A stretch of 64,000 bases of DNA, taken from the NCBI RefSeq assembly GCF_007991495.1, contig NZ_BJYL01000032.1:1-64000 (forward strand), in the 5' to 3' direction. A model generated the notes under the pieces. That model did not search any database and was not told where the DNA came from. It saw nothing but the letters and a program-made list of their open reading frames with translations. A program made the translations under genes and the position numbers. This DNA comes from Sporosarcina luteola. GTDB lineage: Bacteria; Bacillota; Bacilli; Bacillales_A; Planococcaceae. Below, piece after piece: positions 42,730 through 53,555 of this stretch (position 1 is the first letter of the stretch; each line of letters starts with the position of its first letter).

Positions 42730-44006
42730 AAATGATATCCGCAATTGAATTTAGGAATGAAAAAGAAAGTCGAAAGAGCCAAACGAATGATCTTGAGTTT
42801 GATAAAATCGTTCTCTCCATAATCGAAGAGGTCCGTTCGAAAGGGGATAACGCGTTGCGTGCGTATACGGAACAATTTGACGGAGTTCTCCTGGACGACA
42901 TCATTGTTTCGGATGAAGAAATTGACGAGGCGTATTCGCTTGTTTCTACTGCCTTCCTTGCGTCACTTAAAAAAGCGGAACAAAGAATCACTGTCTATCA
43001 CGAAGAACAAAAGGAACGTTCCTGGTTCGTTCAACAGGAGAAGGGAATTTTGTTAGGGCAGCAAGTGACCCCGATTGAACGTGTCGGTATTTATGTACCT
43101 GGGGGGAAGGCGTCTTATCCGTCGACAGTCTTGATGAATGCGATTCCTGCCAAAATTGCGGGGGTCTCTCATCTCGCCATGACAACACCGCCACAGTCGG
43201 ACGGTAAAGTGAATCCGCATGTTTTAGTCGCCGCACGCGAGACGGGTGTTGACGCTGTCTACAAAGTGGGCGGAGCACAGGCGATTGCGGCACTTGCCTA
43301 TGGGACGGAGAGCGTTCGGAAAGTGATGAAAATAACAGGCCCAGGTAACGCTTTCGTTGCGCGTGCAAAGAAATGGGTGTTCGGTGAAGTGGCGATCGAT
43401 ATGATAGCAGGACCAAGCGAGGTTTGCGTGTTGGCGGATGATAAAGCGGACGCTCGCTTCGTAGCGGCCGATCTGTTGGCGCAGGCAGAGCATGATGAGC
43501 GAGCAGCTGCACTTTGTGTGACGACAAGCGAATCATTTGCAGAAAAACTGGCTGCAGAAGTGATGAGACAGTTAGATGAATTGGACCGAGTGGAAATCGC
43601 AAGTCGCTCCATCGAGGATTTTGGCAGGGTCATCGTTGCTGAATCGAAAGCTGAGGCGCTTGAGATTGTGAATAAAATTGCCCCTGAGCATTTGCAAATA
43701 ATGGTGGAAAACCCGATGGAGCTATTGCCGTTCATCCGGAACGCAGGAGCGATTTTTCTTGGTGAGTATTCACCGGAAGCATTGGGCGATTATATGGCGG
43801 GACCGAATCATACGCTGCCGACGAGTGGAACAGCTGCTTTTTCATCCCCACTAGGCGTGTATGATTTCATGAAAAGATCAAGCATCATCCATTATTCGGA
43901 ACAGGCATTTCGGGAAGTGGCGGATGACATCGTCTTGTTGGCCGAGGCCGAAAGACTGACAGGGCATGCCAATTCAATACGGATTCGGAAAGGGGTTTTC
44001 GAATGA
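42726..44006 (+). CDS. hisD: Histidinol dehydrogenase
   Basis: 426 residues, GTG start overlapping the hisG stop by 4 bp. GIYVPGGKASYPSTVLMNAIPAKIAGV, DMIAGPSEVCVLAD, LLAQAEHDERA and the catalytic EHLQIM region match the family. It oxidises histidinol to histidine in two NAD+-dependent steps with Zn2+. Confidence 0.95.
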   Translation: MKMISAIEFRNEKESRKSQTNDLEFDKIVLSIIEEVRSKGDNALRAYTEQFDGVLLDDIIVSDEEIDEAYSLVSTAFLASLKKAEQRITVYHEEQKERSWFVQQEKGILLGQQVTPIERVGIYVPGGKASYPSTVLMNAIPAKIAGVSHLAMTTPPQSDGKVNPHVLVAARETGVDAVYKVGGAQAIAALAYGTESVRKVMKITGPGNAFVARAKKWVFGEVAIDMIAGPSEVCVLADDKADARFVAADLLAQAEHDERAAALCVTTSESFAEKLAAEVMRQLDELDRVEIASRSIEDFGRVIVAESKAEALEIVNKIAPEHLQIMVENPMELLPFIRNAGAIFLGEYSPEALGDYMAGPNHTLPTSGTAAFSSPLGVYDFMKRSSIIHYSEQAFREVADDIVLLAEAERLTGHANSIRIRKGVFE

Positions 44007-44590
44007 GACGTCAAAAGATTGTTCGCAGTACAGCCGAAACATCTATAGAAATGGATTTTGCAATCGATGGAAAAGGAGAAACAGGTATACGGACGGGCGT
44101 CGGTTTTCTAGATCATATGCTTGTGTTGTTTGCCAGCCACGGCAGATTTGATTTGTCTGTAGCATGCGACGGTGATCTTCATGTCGATCAGCATCATACG
44201 GCCGAGGATGTCGGAATCGTGCTCGGCCAAGCTTTCAGTGCAAGTATTGGGATGAAAAAAGGAATAGAACGGTATGCAACGGTGTCAACGCCGATGGACG
44301 AAGCGTTGTCGACAGTATCTTTAGATATTAGCGGGCGTCCTTTCCTAGTTTACAATGTCGATGGCTTGAAAGAGAAAGTCGGCGATTTTGATACGGAGCT
44401 TGTCGAGGAATTTTTCATCGCGTTTACAAGACATGCGGGGGTGACACTGCATATCAATTTACATTATGGAAAGAACAGCCACCATATAATCGAATCGATC
44501 TTTAAAAGCTTCGGAAGGGCACTTCGTATTGCAAGTACAATCAATCCTGTGCTTGAAGGGCTCGTTCCTTCAACGAAAGGAATTTTATAA
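44003..44590 (+). CDS. hisB: Imidazoleglycerol-phosphate dehydratase
   Basis: 195 residues, monofunctional as in other Bacillales. GVGFLDHMLVLFASHGRFDL, the metal-binding HVDQHHTAEDVGIVLGQA and the second half LHYGKNSHHIIESIFKSFGRALR are complete. Overlaps hisD by an ATGA. The next gene is hisA, not hisH as usual. Confidence 0.95.
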   Translation: MRRQKIVRSTAETSIEMDFAIDGKGETGIRTGVGFLDHMLVLFASHGRFDLSVACDGDLHVDQHHTAEDVGIVLGQAFSASIGMKKGIERYATVSTPMDEALSTVSLDISGRPFLVYNVDGLKEKVGDFDTELVEEFFIAFTRHAGVTLHINLHYGKNSHHIIESIFKSFGRALRIASTINPVLEGLVPSTKGIL

Positions 44591-44603
44591 GGGGGAATTA
44601 TGG

Positions 44604-45323
44604 ATGATTTTATTTCCGGCAATCGATATTCGTGGCGGCAAATGCGTCCGCCTTATCCAAGGGGATTATGACCAAGAAATCATTTACAACGACTCACCGG
44701 TCGCGATGGCGAAGGAATGGGAAAGGCAAGGGGCCGAGTACATACATGTTGTCGATCTGGACGGCGCAAAAACTGGGGATTCATTGAATAAAACCGCGAT
44801 TGAACAAATGGCAAAGTCCGTCCGTGTTCCAATCCAAGTTGGCGGTGGCATACGGACAATGGATGCAATCGATTCACATATCGCAAATGGAGTAAGCAGA
44901 GTCATTATCGGAACGGCGGCAATCGAGGATCCACAATTCGTTGGCGACGCGGTAGCCAAATATGACCGGAAAATTGCTGTGTCGATCGATGCGCGTAACG
45001 GATTTGTGGCGACAAATGGTTGGACCGAAACGAGTGATGTCAAAGCGATCGATTTGCTCCTGCGCCTAGCGGATATTGGAGTCAAAACTGTTGTCTATAC
45101 GGACATTTTGAAAGACGGTATGTTGCTAGGACCAAACTTCATTGAGCTGCAAATGATGAATGAAGCATCGGGCATCGATATTATCGCATCCGGCGGAGTT
45201 TCGACTGAACGGGATATCGCAAAGTTAAGAGAAATGAACTTGTACGGCGCCATTATAGGAAAGGCATTGTACGAAGGGAATTTATCCTTGGAAACAGTGA
45301 TGGGGGCTTACGCTAATGAATAA
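44604..45323 (+). CDS. hisA: ProFAR isomerase (phosphoribosylformimino-5-aminoimidazole carboxamide ribotide isomerase)
   Basis: 239 residues from ATG 44604 (AAGGGGGA upstream). (beta-alpha)8 barrel with catalytic Asp8 in FPAIDIRGGKCVRL and the second Asp in VYTDILKDG; phosphate loops GGGIRTMDAID and IASGGVSTERDI. The 13-bp gap after hisB leaves no room for hisH. Confidence 0.94.
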   Translation: MILFPAIDIRGGKCVRLIQGDYDQEIIYNDSPVAMAKEWERQGAEYIHVVDLDGAKTGDSLNKTAIEQMAKSVRVPIQVGGGIRTMDAIDSHIANGVSRVIIGTAAIEDPQFVGDAVAKYDRKIAVSIDARNGFVATNGWTETSDVKAIDLLLRLADIGVKTVVYTDILKDGMLLGPNFIELQMMNEASGIDIIASGGVSTERDIAKLREMNLYGAIIGKALYEGNLSLETVMGAYANE

Positions 45324-46077
45324 ACGAATTATACCATGCATGGATATCGATAATCGGAAAGTCGTAAAAGGAAAAAAATTCCTGGACGTACAAGAAGTCG
45401 CAGATCCTCTGACGCTTGCAAAAAAATATGTAGCTGACGGGGCGGATGAGCTTGTCTTCTATGATATTTCGGCTTCTCTAACGAATCGGGAAATGTTCTT
45501 GGATTTGATTGAAGAAATCGCTGAAGAAGTGCCGATTCCATTTATCGTCGGCGGAGGCATTCGTACGATTGAAGACATAGAGAAGGTCATTCGCAGTGGA
45601 GCGGATAAAGTGTCTATCAATAGCGCCGCCTTGGCGAATCCAGATTTCATAAAAGAAGCGGCGGATCTTGTCGGACGCGAAAAAGTTATTCTCTCGATGG
45701 ATGTGAAGCAAACTGATCCCGGAAAGTGGTCCGTATTCGCGAAAGGCGGTATGGAAGACACAGGAATCGACGCAATCGAATGGGCGAAAAAAGGCGAGGA
45801 ACTCGGAGCCGGCGAACTTGTCGTCAATAGCATCGATGAAGATGGCATGAAAGATGGCTATAACATCGAGTTAAATAAAGCGATGGCAGAGGCAGTCAAT
45901 ATTCCGATAATCGCGAGCGGAGGAGCAGGTGGACCGGAGCATTTCGCGGATGTATTGACGAAAGGGAAAGCGGATGCTGCTCTGGCCGCCTCCGTATTCC
46001 ACTTTGGCGACATCAATATCGTTGAATTGAAAGGTTATTTGGCCTCGCAAAATATAGCTGTAAGGAATGATTTATGA
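45316..46077 (+). CDS. hisF: Imidazole glycerol phosphate synthase cyclase subunit
   Basis: 253 residues, overlapping hisA by 8 bp. The catalytic Asp pair is in place (Asp10 in IPCMD, Asp129 in SMDVK), with phosphate loops [11 protein letters not shown] and [11 protein letters not shown]. Residues matching the ammonia-tunnel gate of Thermotoga HisF (Arg4, Glu45, Lys98 and a Glu in GAGEL) are kept, which suggests a glutaminase partner still exists. The sequence is somewhat divergent around [17 protein letters not shown]. No hisH in the window. Confidence 0.93.
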   Translation: MNKRIIPCMDIDNRKVVKGKKFLDVQEVADPLTLAKKYVADGADELVFYDISASLTNREMFLDLIEEIAEEVPIPFIVGGGIRTIEDIEKVIRSGADKVSINSAALANPDFIKEAADLVGREKVILSMDVKQTDPGKWSVFAKGGMEDTGIDAIEWAKKGEELGAGELVVNSIDEDGMKDGYNIELNKAMAEAVNIPIIASGGAGGPEHFADVLTKGKADAALAASVFHFGDINIVELKGYLASQNIAVRNDL

Positions 46078-46718
46078 TGACCTTTGATATTGATTCGATT
46101 GTATACGATCAAAACGGGTTAATGCCGGCAATTGTACAAGACGAGCGAACAGGTGATGTACTCATGCTTGCTTATATGAACAAGGAGGCTTTGCAAAAGA
46201 CGGTCGAAACAAAAGAAGCATGGTTTTACAGCCGTAAAAGGCAGGAATTGTGGAATAAAGGTGCGACGTCGGGCAACAGGCAAATTGTTAAGCGTCTCTC
46301 GCTGGATTGCGACCAAGATACGATTCTTCTTCAAGTGGACCCATTAGGGCCGGCATGCCATACTGGTAAAATCACTTGTTTTAACGAAATTGTCTATGAA
46401 GAAACTGAATCGGCGCGGGGAGTTGTGCATGAAGTAGCGGATGAAATTAAGGGGCGACGCTTGAATCCGGTCGAAGGCTCTTATACATCTTATCTATTTC
46501 AAGAAGGCGTGGATAAAGTGCTGAAAAAAATTGGAGAAGAGAGTACAGAAGTCGTTATAGGGGCAAAGAACTGCGACAAAGTTGAATTGCTGAATGAGTT
46601 GGCAGATTTAACTTATCATGCACTCGTTCTCATGGAACTAATGGATATATCAGTCGAGGACGTGAAAGGGATCTTAAGGGGAAGAAGATCAAAGAATGTA
46701 GCGGTACGTCCTTTATAA
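46074..46718 (+). CDS. hisI: Bifunctional PRA-CH cyclohydrolase / PRA-PH pyrophosphatase
   Basis: 214 residues. N-terminal cyclohydrolase domain (residues ~1-110) with [19 protein letters not shown] and the Zn ligands in [29 protein letters not shown]-terminal pyrophosphohydrolase (~115-214) with [33 protein letters not shown] HisIE fusion catalysing steps two and three. Overlaps hisF by an ATGA and ends the operon. Confidence 0.94.
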   Translation: MMTFDIDSIVYDQNGLMPAIVQDERTGDVLMLAYMNKEALQKTVETKEAWFYSRKRQELWNKGATSGNRQIVKRLSLDCDQDTILLQVDPLGPACHTGKITCFNEIVYEETESARGVVHEVADEIKGRRLNPVEGSYTSYLFQEGVDKVLKKIGEESTEVVIGAKNCDKVELLNELADLTYHALVLMELMDISVEDVKGILRGRRSKNVAVRPL

Positions 46719-46799
46719 AAGAAGAATGGCAATGAATGGGCGGATACTGTTATACTTATGTCAAATGGAAGCTATGGCTTAAGGAAGGATTGCATACAT

Positions 46800-46982
46800 T
46801 TGACGACACCGAAATTTATCGATATCGCATTAATCATCTTCTTAGGGTATTTTGCAATTGACCGTTTTACAAAAGGGCAGACGGGCATTGCAATCATGTT
46901 TACCGTTCTCGCGCTGCTGAATGGATTTGTTTTATTCATGAAAATCAAACAGGATAAAAAAGAAGCGAACGAACCAAAATAA
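46800..46982 (+). CDS. Small two-helix membrane protein
   Basis: About 60 residues from TTG 46800: MTTPKFIDIALIIFLGYFAI, a short basic turn (DRFTKG), a second helix (IAIMFTVLALLNGFVLFMKI), then the charged tail KQDKKEANEPK. RBS AAGGAAGG is 11 nt away. An ATG at 46758 is rejected because it abuts a -10-like TATACT, which would put it before the transcript start. Family unknown; similar small proteins are common after his or before rlmN in relatives only by vague recollection. Confidence 0.55.
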   Translation: MTTPKFIDIALIIFLGYFAIDRFTKGQTGIAIMFTVLALLNGFVLFMKIKQDKKEANEPK

Positions 46983-46993
46983 GTGTACATCTA

Positions 46994-47023
46994 GGCTGCA
47001 TATCTAAAACTGCAGCTTTTTTT
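46994..47023 (+). terminator. Terminator
   Basis: GCTGCA / TGCAGC stem followed by TTTTTTT. Confidence 0.75.
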
Positions 47024-47091
47024 CTTCTGTTTTAGTCTTTTTTGTGCTATAGTGATGGAATGCAAAAGTTAGAAATGAGGAAGGAATTGAC

Positions 47092-48162
47092 ATGAAAAAA
47101 TCAATTTACGGATTGACATTGGAACAGCTGACTGCTTGGCTTGTGGAAAATGGACAAAAGAAATTCCGTGCCGCTCAAGTGTGGGATTGGCTCTATAAGA
47201 AACGTGTCGCCCACTTCGCGGACATGACAAATATAAATAAAGAATGTCTTCAATTATTAGATGAGCATTTTGAAATACAAACGCTTGAACAAACGGTGAA
47301 ACAAGTATCTGATGACGGGACGATTAAGTTCTTATTCAAAATGCAAGATGGGAACTTGATTGAGACGGTATTGATGAAGTTTCCATACGGACAATCTGTA
47401 TGTGTGACGACTCAAGTCGGCTGCAACATCGGCTGCAGTTTCTGCGCAAGCGGTTTATTGCGAAAAAATCGTGATTTGGACGCCGGAGAAATCGTCGGTC
47501 AAATCATGAAAGTTCAAGAGCATCTTGATGAATTAGGCGGCGGAGAACGCGTTAGCCATATCGTCGTCATGGGAATCGGAGAGCCGTTCGACAACTACAC
47601 CAACTTGATGAACTTCCTGCGGGTCGTCAACGATCAACAAGGATTGTCGATTGGAGCGCGTCATATTACCGTTTCGACAAGTGGGTTAACACCAAAAATC
47701 CGTGAATTTGCGGAAGAGAATATCCAAATCAATTTGGCCGTATCGTTACACGCGCCGAATAACGAGCTGCGTACTTCAATTATGAAAATCAACAAAGCGT
47801 ATCCAATCGAAAAATTGATGGATGCCATCGATTATTATTTGGAAGAGAAGAACCGACGCATCACATTCGAATATATATTGTTGGACGATGTGAACGATCA
47901 TGTAGTAGAGGCTGAACAGTTGGCCAAATTGCTTCAGAACAAGCGCCATTTGTCGTATGTGAACTTGATTCCGTATAATCCCGTCGACGAACACGGACAA
48001 TACCAACGAAGCAAGCCGGAAGCGATTAAGGCGTTTTACGAAACACTGAAAAAACGCGGCATTAATTGTGGTGTCCGCCTAGAACATGGGACTGATATCG
48101 ACGCGGCCTGTGGTCAATTGCGCAGTAAGCAAATTAAAAAAGAAAAAGCGACAGCAAAATAA
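47092..48162 (+). CDS. rlmN: Dual-specificity 23S rRNA/tRNA adenine-C2 methyltransferase
   Basis: 356 residues. Radical SAM cluster motif C111-x3-C115-x2-C118 in [12 protein letters not shown], the GIGEPFDNY motif and the C-terminal catalytic Cys in [11 protein letters not shown]. RlmN methylates A2503 of 23S rRNA and A37 of some tRNAs. RBS GAGGAAGG. Followed by a strong terminator. Confidence 0.95.
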   Translation: MKKSIYGLTLEQLTAWLVENGQKKFRAAQVWDWLYKKRVAHFADMTNINKECLQLLDEHFEIQTLEQTVKQVSDDGTIKFLFKMQDGNLIETVLMKFPYGQSVCVTTQVGCNIGCSFCASGLLRKNRDLDAGEIVGQIMKVQEHLDELGGGERVSHIVVMGIGEPFDNYTNLMNFLRVVNDQQGLSIGARHITVSTSGLTPKIREFAEENIQINLAVSLHAPNNELRTSIMKINKAYPIEKLMDAIDYYLEEKNRRITFEYILLDDVNDHVVEAEQLAKLLQNKRHLSYVNLIPYNPVDEHGQYQRSKPEAIKAFYETLKKRGINCGVRLEHGTDIDAACGQLRSKQIKKEKATAK

Positions 48163-48167
48163 ACATC

Positions 48168-48205
48168 AAAACACGCATGCCTTCTTGACGGCATGCGTGT
48201 TTTTT
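48168..48205 (+). terminator. Terminator of rlmN
   Basis: AAAACACGCATGCC / GGCATGCGTGTTTT perfect stem, then TTTT. Confidence 0.9.
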
Positions 48206-48208
48206 AGA

Positions 48209-48384
48209 TCCATCGCGCAACGGCTCGTTTATTTCGAGAACGGCTCATTCTTTTGCGCAACGGCTCGTTTATTCCGAGAACGGCTCATTCTTTTGCGCCA
48301 CGGCTCGTTAATTCCGAGAACGGCTCATTCTTTTGCGCCACGGCTCGTTTATCCCGAGAACGGCTCATTTATTTGCGCAACGAT
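48209..48384. repeat. 20-bp alternating tandem repeat array (CGGCTC family), copy 1
   Basis: Eight to nine units of 20 bp alternating between CGGCTCGTTTATTCCGAGAA and CGGCTCATTCTTTTGCGCAA. Directly after the rlmN terminator. The related array at 49763 lies on the other side of the NERD gene, so the two bracket it. Confidence 0.88.
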
Positions 48385-48605
48385 TAAGACCCCGTTATAA
48401 AGATGATTTAGATTGTCAAAGGTACTTGGCGCGATAGTTTGTTCCATTCGAAACAGAAATATTGCTCGCGGGACTTTGAATTATATAAACACTGATTCTA
48501 TTTTGCTGTTTGGACTATGAATTAGGAAACATTCATTTCCGGCAAAATCAGACAGAGTATTCCAAAATTCGACAAGAAAGGCTACAATGGAGGTGAGGTG
48601 ATGAT
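48385..48605. other. Intergenic region upstream of the NERD gene
   Basis: Holds TTGTCAAAGGTACTTGGCGC (48415-48434), which recurs in part at 49598-49618 (TTGTCAAAGGCATTTGGCGC), on the other side of the NERD gene; otherwise nothing recognised. Confidence 0.55.
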
Positions 48606-49575
48606 GTGTTAGTGAAAAAAAGAAAAAGCACAATGGAGATTGACGGGTTAATCGCTTTACAAAAACGGTTAGGAAAGGAGGATGAGAATAGATTGCGACT
48701 AGATGAACGGCTTTACAATCTTCAGGCGGGGTTTGCTGGAGAAACGCAATATGATAAGTATTTAACAGAATTCAAACCAGCTTTCCCTCATGCTATTTTG
48801 CATGATGTTACACTTTGTGAGAATGAAGTTTATTTCCAAATGGATAGTGTTTTGATTACCCCTGCATTTATCGTGATTTCTGAAGTGAAAAATATTGCAG
48901 AAAAAATAATTGTTAAATCAAAGCCTTTACAGTTTATAAAGGAATATGCCAATGGGAAGAGAGTGCCTTTAAAAAATCCGATAGCAGAACTAGAACGTAA
49001 AATATTTCATCTGGAAAATTGGTTGAAAAGGCAAAGGATAGACATTCCGATAAAGGGATTAGTTGCGTTCGCCTATAATAATGAATTAATCATCGAGGAA
49101 CCCCCGAGTATTGACATCATGTTTACCTACGAAGTCGCCGCACATCTTAGAAAATTACCGGTTACACAAGAGATCCTCAAAAAGCCGGAAATCCACTCGT
49201 TAGCAAAAAAAATTATAAACAATCATAAAGAGTTTATTCCTTTCCCTATGATTAAAAGATATAATATTCCTCCAAGGAACATAAAAACAGGGATATTTTG
49301 CCCTGTCTGCAGTAATTTGCATATGAGATGGGAACAGAAAGTGGAATTGCCTACATTGTGGTTATACGGGAAGAAACGAGCATGAAGCTGCATTGAAAGA
49401 TTGGTCAATGTTAATAAAGAGTAATATTACTAACCGGGAATTCTGCTATTTCACCCGATTGGAAAGTCGTCATATCGCTAAAAAGATATTAGCCAGATCA
49501 CCAATTGAGCTTAAAGGAACCGGACGAGGTTCTATTTATGAAATTATCTTGGATCCTACTGACGGACGGAAATAA
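48606..49575 (+). pseudogene. NERD domain protein, frameshifted near its 3' end
   Basis: GTG start with GGAGGTGAGG. The first frame (48606-49385, 259 residues) carries a nuclease-related NERD domain (residues ~40-150, AGFAGETQYDKYL and SVLITPAFIVISEVKN) and the first CPVC of a zinc ribbon, then runs into a stop at 49383. The +1 frame from about 49352 to 49575 continues the usual family ending (HCGYTGRNEHEAALKDW then ITNREFCYF and RHIAKKILA). A single-base shift in about 49340-49385 therefore splits one gene. It could be a sequencing error, a real mutation or programmed slippage. NERD proteins are thought to process DNA; function otherwise unknown. Confidence 0.75.
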
Positions 49576-49762
49576 AGACAGAGCAATGAGTCCTAATTTG
49601 TCAAAGGCATTTGGCGCGAGATGTTAAAAACTGCGAGATTATTAATTGCCGCGATCCACTGCATTATGAGTTTAGTTATTTAATTCAACATGCTCGCGCC
49701 AATGGCCAATTAGCGTGCTCGAACTCATACTAATTTTGAAATTTACTCATTCATCTTCTTAC

Positions 49763-50090
49763 CGGCTCAATCTTTTGTACAATGGCTCGTTTTCCTGAGA
49801 ACGGCTCGTTCTTTTGTACAACGGCTCGTTTATCCCGAGAATGGCTCATTCTTTCGCACAACGGCTCGTTTATCCCGAGAACGGCTCATTCTTTCGCACA
49901 ACTGCTCGTTTATTTCGAGAACGGCTCATTCTTTCGCGCCACGGCTCGTTTATTTCGAGAACGGCTCATTCTTTTGTACAACGGCTCATTTATTCCGAGA
50001 ACGGCTCATTCTTTCGCGCACCGGCTCGTTTATTCTGAGAACGGCTCATTCTTTCGCGCAACAGCTCGTTTATTCTGGAAAGGCTCATTA
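49763..50090. repeat. 20-bp alternating tandem repeat array (CGGCTC family), copy 2
   Basis: About sixteen 20-bp units alternating CGGCTCGTTTATTCCGAGAA and CGGCTCATTCTTTCGCGCAA types, the longest array in the window. Frames across it (for example 49782-50159) consist of a 20-residue repeating peptide and are not genes. Confidence 0.9.
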
Positions 50091-50148
50091 AAAACCCGCC
50101 ACCCCGGGATATTGCATCCACGCTGTAACAGGTCTATGTCATTTATTT

Positions 50149-51640
<1,492 letters not shown>

Positions 51641-51650
51641 TTAATTTAAC

Positions 51651-51695
51651 AAAAAAAAGTAGAGATGGAATTTGGAACTTCCAATCTCTACTTTT
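51651..51695. terminator. Hairpin terminator
   Basis: AAAAGTAGAGATGGAA with TTCCAATCTCTACTTTT, one bulge. On the minus strand it is followed by a T-tract and ends the membrane protein gene at 51700. Confidence 0.8.
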
Positions 51696-51699
51696 AACA

Positions 51700-52074
51700 C
51701 TATTTGTTTTTCGCCTTTCGGATACCGATTACAATGAATTGGACAATCATTGAAAGTCCGAATCCGAATGTCGTAATAATGAATAATGATAAAATGCCAA
51801 GTAAATCGCCATTTCCGCTCGTATCCATCAGGAAACTTCTGAAGAACTCGGCAAACCCTAAAATCAGTGCGGCCATGAAAATCCTGAAGGCGATTTTCAA
51901 GTTGTAAAACAGTATTGAAGAAGCGAGAATTCCTACGGTTAAGCTGAATACACCAAATGCGAAATAGTTTTTAATGACCAAGTCTTGTCCTAAAACAGTT
52001 CGAATCCCTAAAATAAGAAGTACGAAGGAAGTCAAACCGGTAAAGAATCCTATTTTCCATAACTTTTTATCCAA
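51700..52074 (-). CDS. Four-helix membrane protein of unknown function
   Basis: About 124 residues from TTG 52074. Four hydrophobic segments (around IGFFTGLTSFVLLILGI, YFAFGVFSLTVGILASSILFY, IAFRIFMAALILGF and FIITTFGFGLSMIVQFIVI) and a basic C-terminus IRKAKNK. The frame is open to ATG 52104, but that start overlaps a -10-like TATGAT, and GGGTGCAGGACA suits the TTG. No family recognised. Confidence 0.6.
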   Translation of the reverse strand: MDKKLWKIGFFTGLTSFVLLILGIRTVLGQDLVIKNYFAFGVFSLTVGILASSILFYNLKIAFRIFMAALILGFAEFFRSFLMDTSGNGDLLGILSLFIITTFGFGLSMIVQFIVIGIRKAKNK

Positions 52075-52136
52075 TGTCCTGCACCCGCTTTCCGTACATA
52101 TCATAACGGAAAAAACGTTAAAAGTGTAGGAAAATG

Positions 52137-52172
52137 AAAAAACCGTTCCACCGGAAGAAATTCCGGTGGAAC
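52137..52172 (-). terminator. Terminator of the YflT-like gene
   Basis: GTTCCACCGGAA / TTCCGGTGGAAC, followed on the minus strand by GGTTTTTTC. Confidence 0.88.
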
Positions 52173-52189
52173 AGCTTTATTCAAATTAC

Positions 52190-52513
52190 TTATTGTTTTT
52201 TGGCGATGAGGACAAGTTTGCCGTGATCAAGTTCGCGTTCAGCATCTGCAGCGTCTTCAGCAGTTAGCCCTGCGGCTTCCATTTTATTGCGAAGCTCGTC
52301 TCCGCGCGAAGTGAACATGTTTTTCATGCTGTCAAGGAAGCCTTGTTCCTGTAGGCCAACCGACTCTGTATCAAGAGCGTCGGTAATATTATCGGCCCTT
52401 TTTTTATCGTGTGCAAAAATATAAATGTCATCATGTGTATATCCTTGTTTTGTCAGATCCTCGATTTCATTTTTTGCTTGCACCGCATTTTCAACAACTT
52501 TTTTCATAACCAT
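52190..52513 (-). CDS. General stress protein, YflT/GSP17M family
   Basis: 107 residues. NEIEDLTKQGYTHDDIYIFAHDKKRADNITDALDTE is the typical start of the heat-induced stress protein YflT domain; the C-terminal half is helical and charged and ends KLVLIAKKQ. Family members belong to the SigB general stress regulon in B. subtilis, but I did not find a clear SigB promoter here. RBS GGGAGGTAATC. Confidence 0.82.
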   Translation of the reverse strand: MVMKKVVENAVQAKNEIEDLTKQGYTHDDIYIFAHDKKRADNITDALDTESVGLQEQGFLDSMKNMFTSRGDELRNKMEAAGLTAEDAADAERELDHGKLVLIAKKQ

Positions 52514-52593
52514 ATATGATTACCTCCCAAACGTATTTGTATTATATATACCTCTAAAAAGGTATTTTAAACAAAAGGAGGCGTTTGCTAGAT

Positions 52594-52905
52594 TCAAAAA
52601 GCGAATGGATCACCTTTGATCTGCTTGTAACATTTGATAAATTCATCAGGAGGAGTTTCCACCTCAAAAGTGAAAACACCCCTGTTTGTATGAAGGTAAA
52701 ACAGACCGGTACCATTTGAAAAGGGGCGATAAGAAACATCATGCACATGGTCAATTAAAAATAGGTGATCTTTTGAAGTGATGGAATCCTCATATAAGTA
52801 CAATGTACGTGCGGTTTGCTTTTGCTTTTGCTGGAACCACTCGATGGATCGTTCGGTTGTAAAATACGTTATTGATGAAATGGATTCGTTTATATGCTCG
52901 GTCAA
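52594..52905 (-). CDS. Conserved hypothetical protein
   Basis: 103 residues, TTG start with AGGGGGAA at good spacing. Soluble, beta-rich second half (LFLIDHVHDVSYRPFSNGTGLFYLHTNRGVFTFEVETPPDEFIKCYKQI) with the look of a PH-like or small barrel domain. Family not recognised. Single gene between the stress protein and the Sco operon, same strand. Confidence 0.6.
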   Translation of the reverse strand: MTEHINESISSITYFTTERSIEWFQQKQKQTARTLYLYEDSITSKDHLFLIDHVHDVSYRPFSNGTGLFYLHTNRGVFTFEVETPPDEFIKCYKQIKGDPFAF

Positions 52906-52979
52906 CGAAAGTTCCCCCTGAAATACTCGTGTTGAACTTATGCTAACAGTTTTTCACTCCCGTGCCAATTATTCAACTG

Positions 52980-53555
52980 TCATTTCAGAAGATATTTCGC
53001 TTCATTCATAAGCTGTTCTGTGAACGTTTCATCTACATAATTGTATTCATTCACAATCCGACCTTTTTGATCAATCAAATAGAAGTTCGTCCCATGGATG
53101 ACCTGACTTGAATTTTTCGGCATTTGAACGATCGTCTGGAATTGTTCCAATGCCAGTTTCTCAATTGCTTCTTGCGAATATCCCGTTACTAAATGCCAGT
53201 TCGATTCATCATCCGTAAATTGTTGAACATACTCCTTCAACACTTCCGGCGAATCGGAATCCGGGTCGACAGTGAATGTGACGAATTCAACATCCAAGTT
53301 TTCCTCTTTGAATGTAGTTTGCAATTTGCTCATTTCAACGGACATCGGCTGGCAAACCGTTTTACACTGGGTGAAGACAAAATCAGCAATCCAAACTTTT
53401 CCGCTTAACTGATCCGTTCCGAATGGATTTCCGTTTTGATCGATAAATGAAAAGGAAGCGACTTGCCTGCCCGAGGGCTGCGGTGTTGCAGCACACGCGG
53501 CGAATAGAAAAGCACTTATGAAAATGACAACAAGTAATCTAATTGATTTCATCAT
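52980..53555 (-). CDS. SCO1/SenC family copper-binding lipoprotein
   Basis: 191 residues. Lipobox LFAAC (Cys21) tethers it to the outer face of the membrane. The thioredoxin-like fold carries the copper site of Sco proteins, Cys64-x3-Cys68 in TQCKTVCQP plus His154 in VIHGTNFYLI. Sco delivers copper to the CuA centre of cytochrome c oxidase or acts as a thiol redox protein. It overlaps the sensor kinase gene by 17 bp, so all three genes (regulator, kinase, Sco) form one transcript. Confidence 0.9.
   Translation of the reverse strand: MMKSIRLLVVIFISAFLFAACAATPQPSGRQVASFSFIDQNGNPFGTDQLSGKVWIADFVFTQCKTVCQPMSVEMSKLQTTFKEENLDVEFVTFTVDPDSDSPEVLKEYVQQFTDDESNWHLVTGYSQEAIEKLALEQFQTIVQMPKNSSQVIHGTNFYLIDQKGRIVNEYNYVDETFTEQLMNEAKYLLK

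Noticed and set aside
43989-46718. hisH hidden by a frameshift inside the his operon
   Set aside because: The 13 bp between hisB and hisA cannot hold it, no glutaminase signature (GxGxC with a downstream His-x-Glu) occurs in any frame of the operon that I can see, and HisF is not fused to a glutaminase.
48209-50090. CRISPR array
   Set aside because: Units are 20 bp with no unique spacers between conserved repeats, alternate two related forms, and no cas gene is present. The same holds for the other five arrays.
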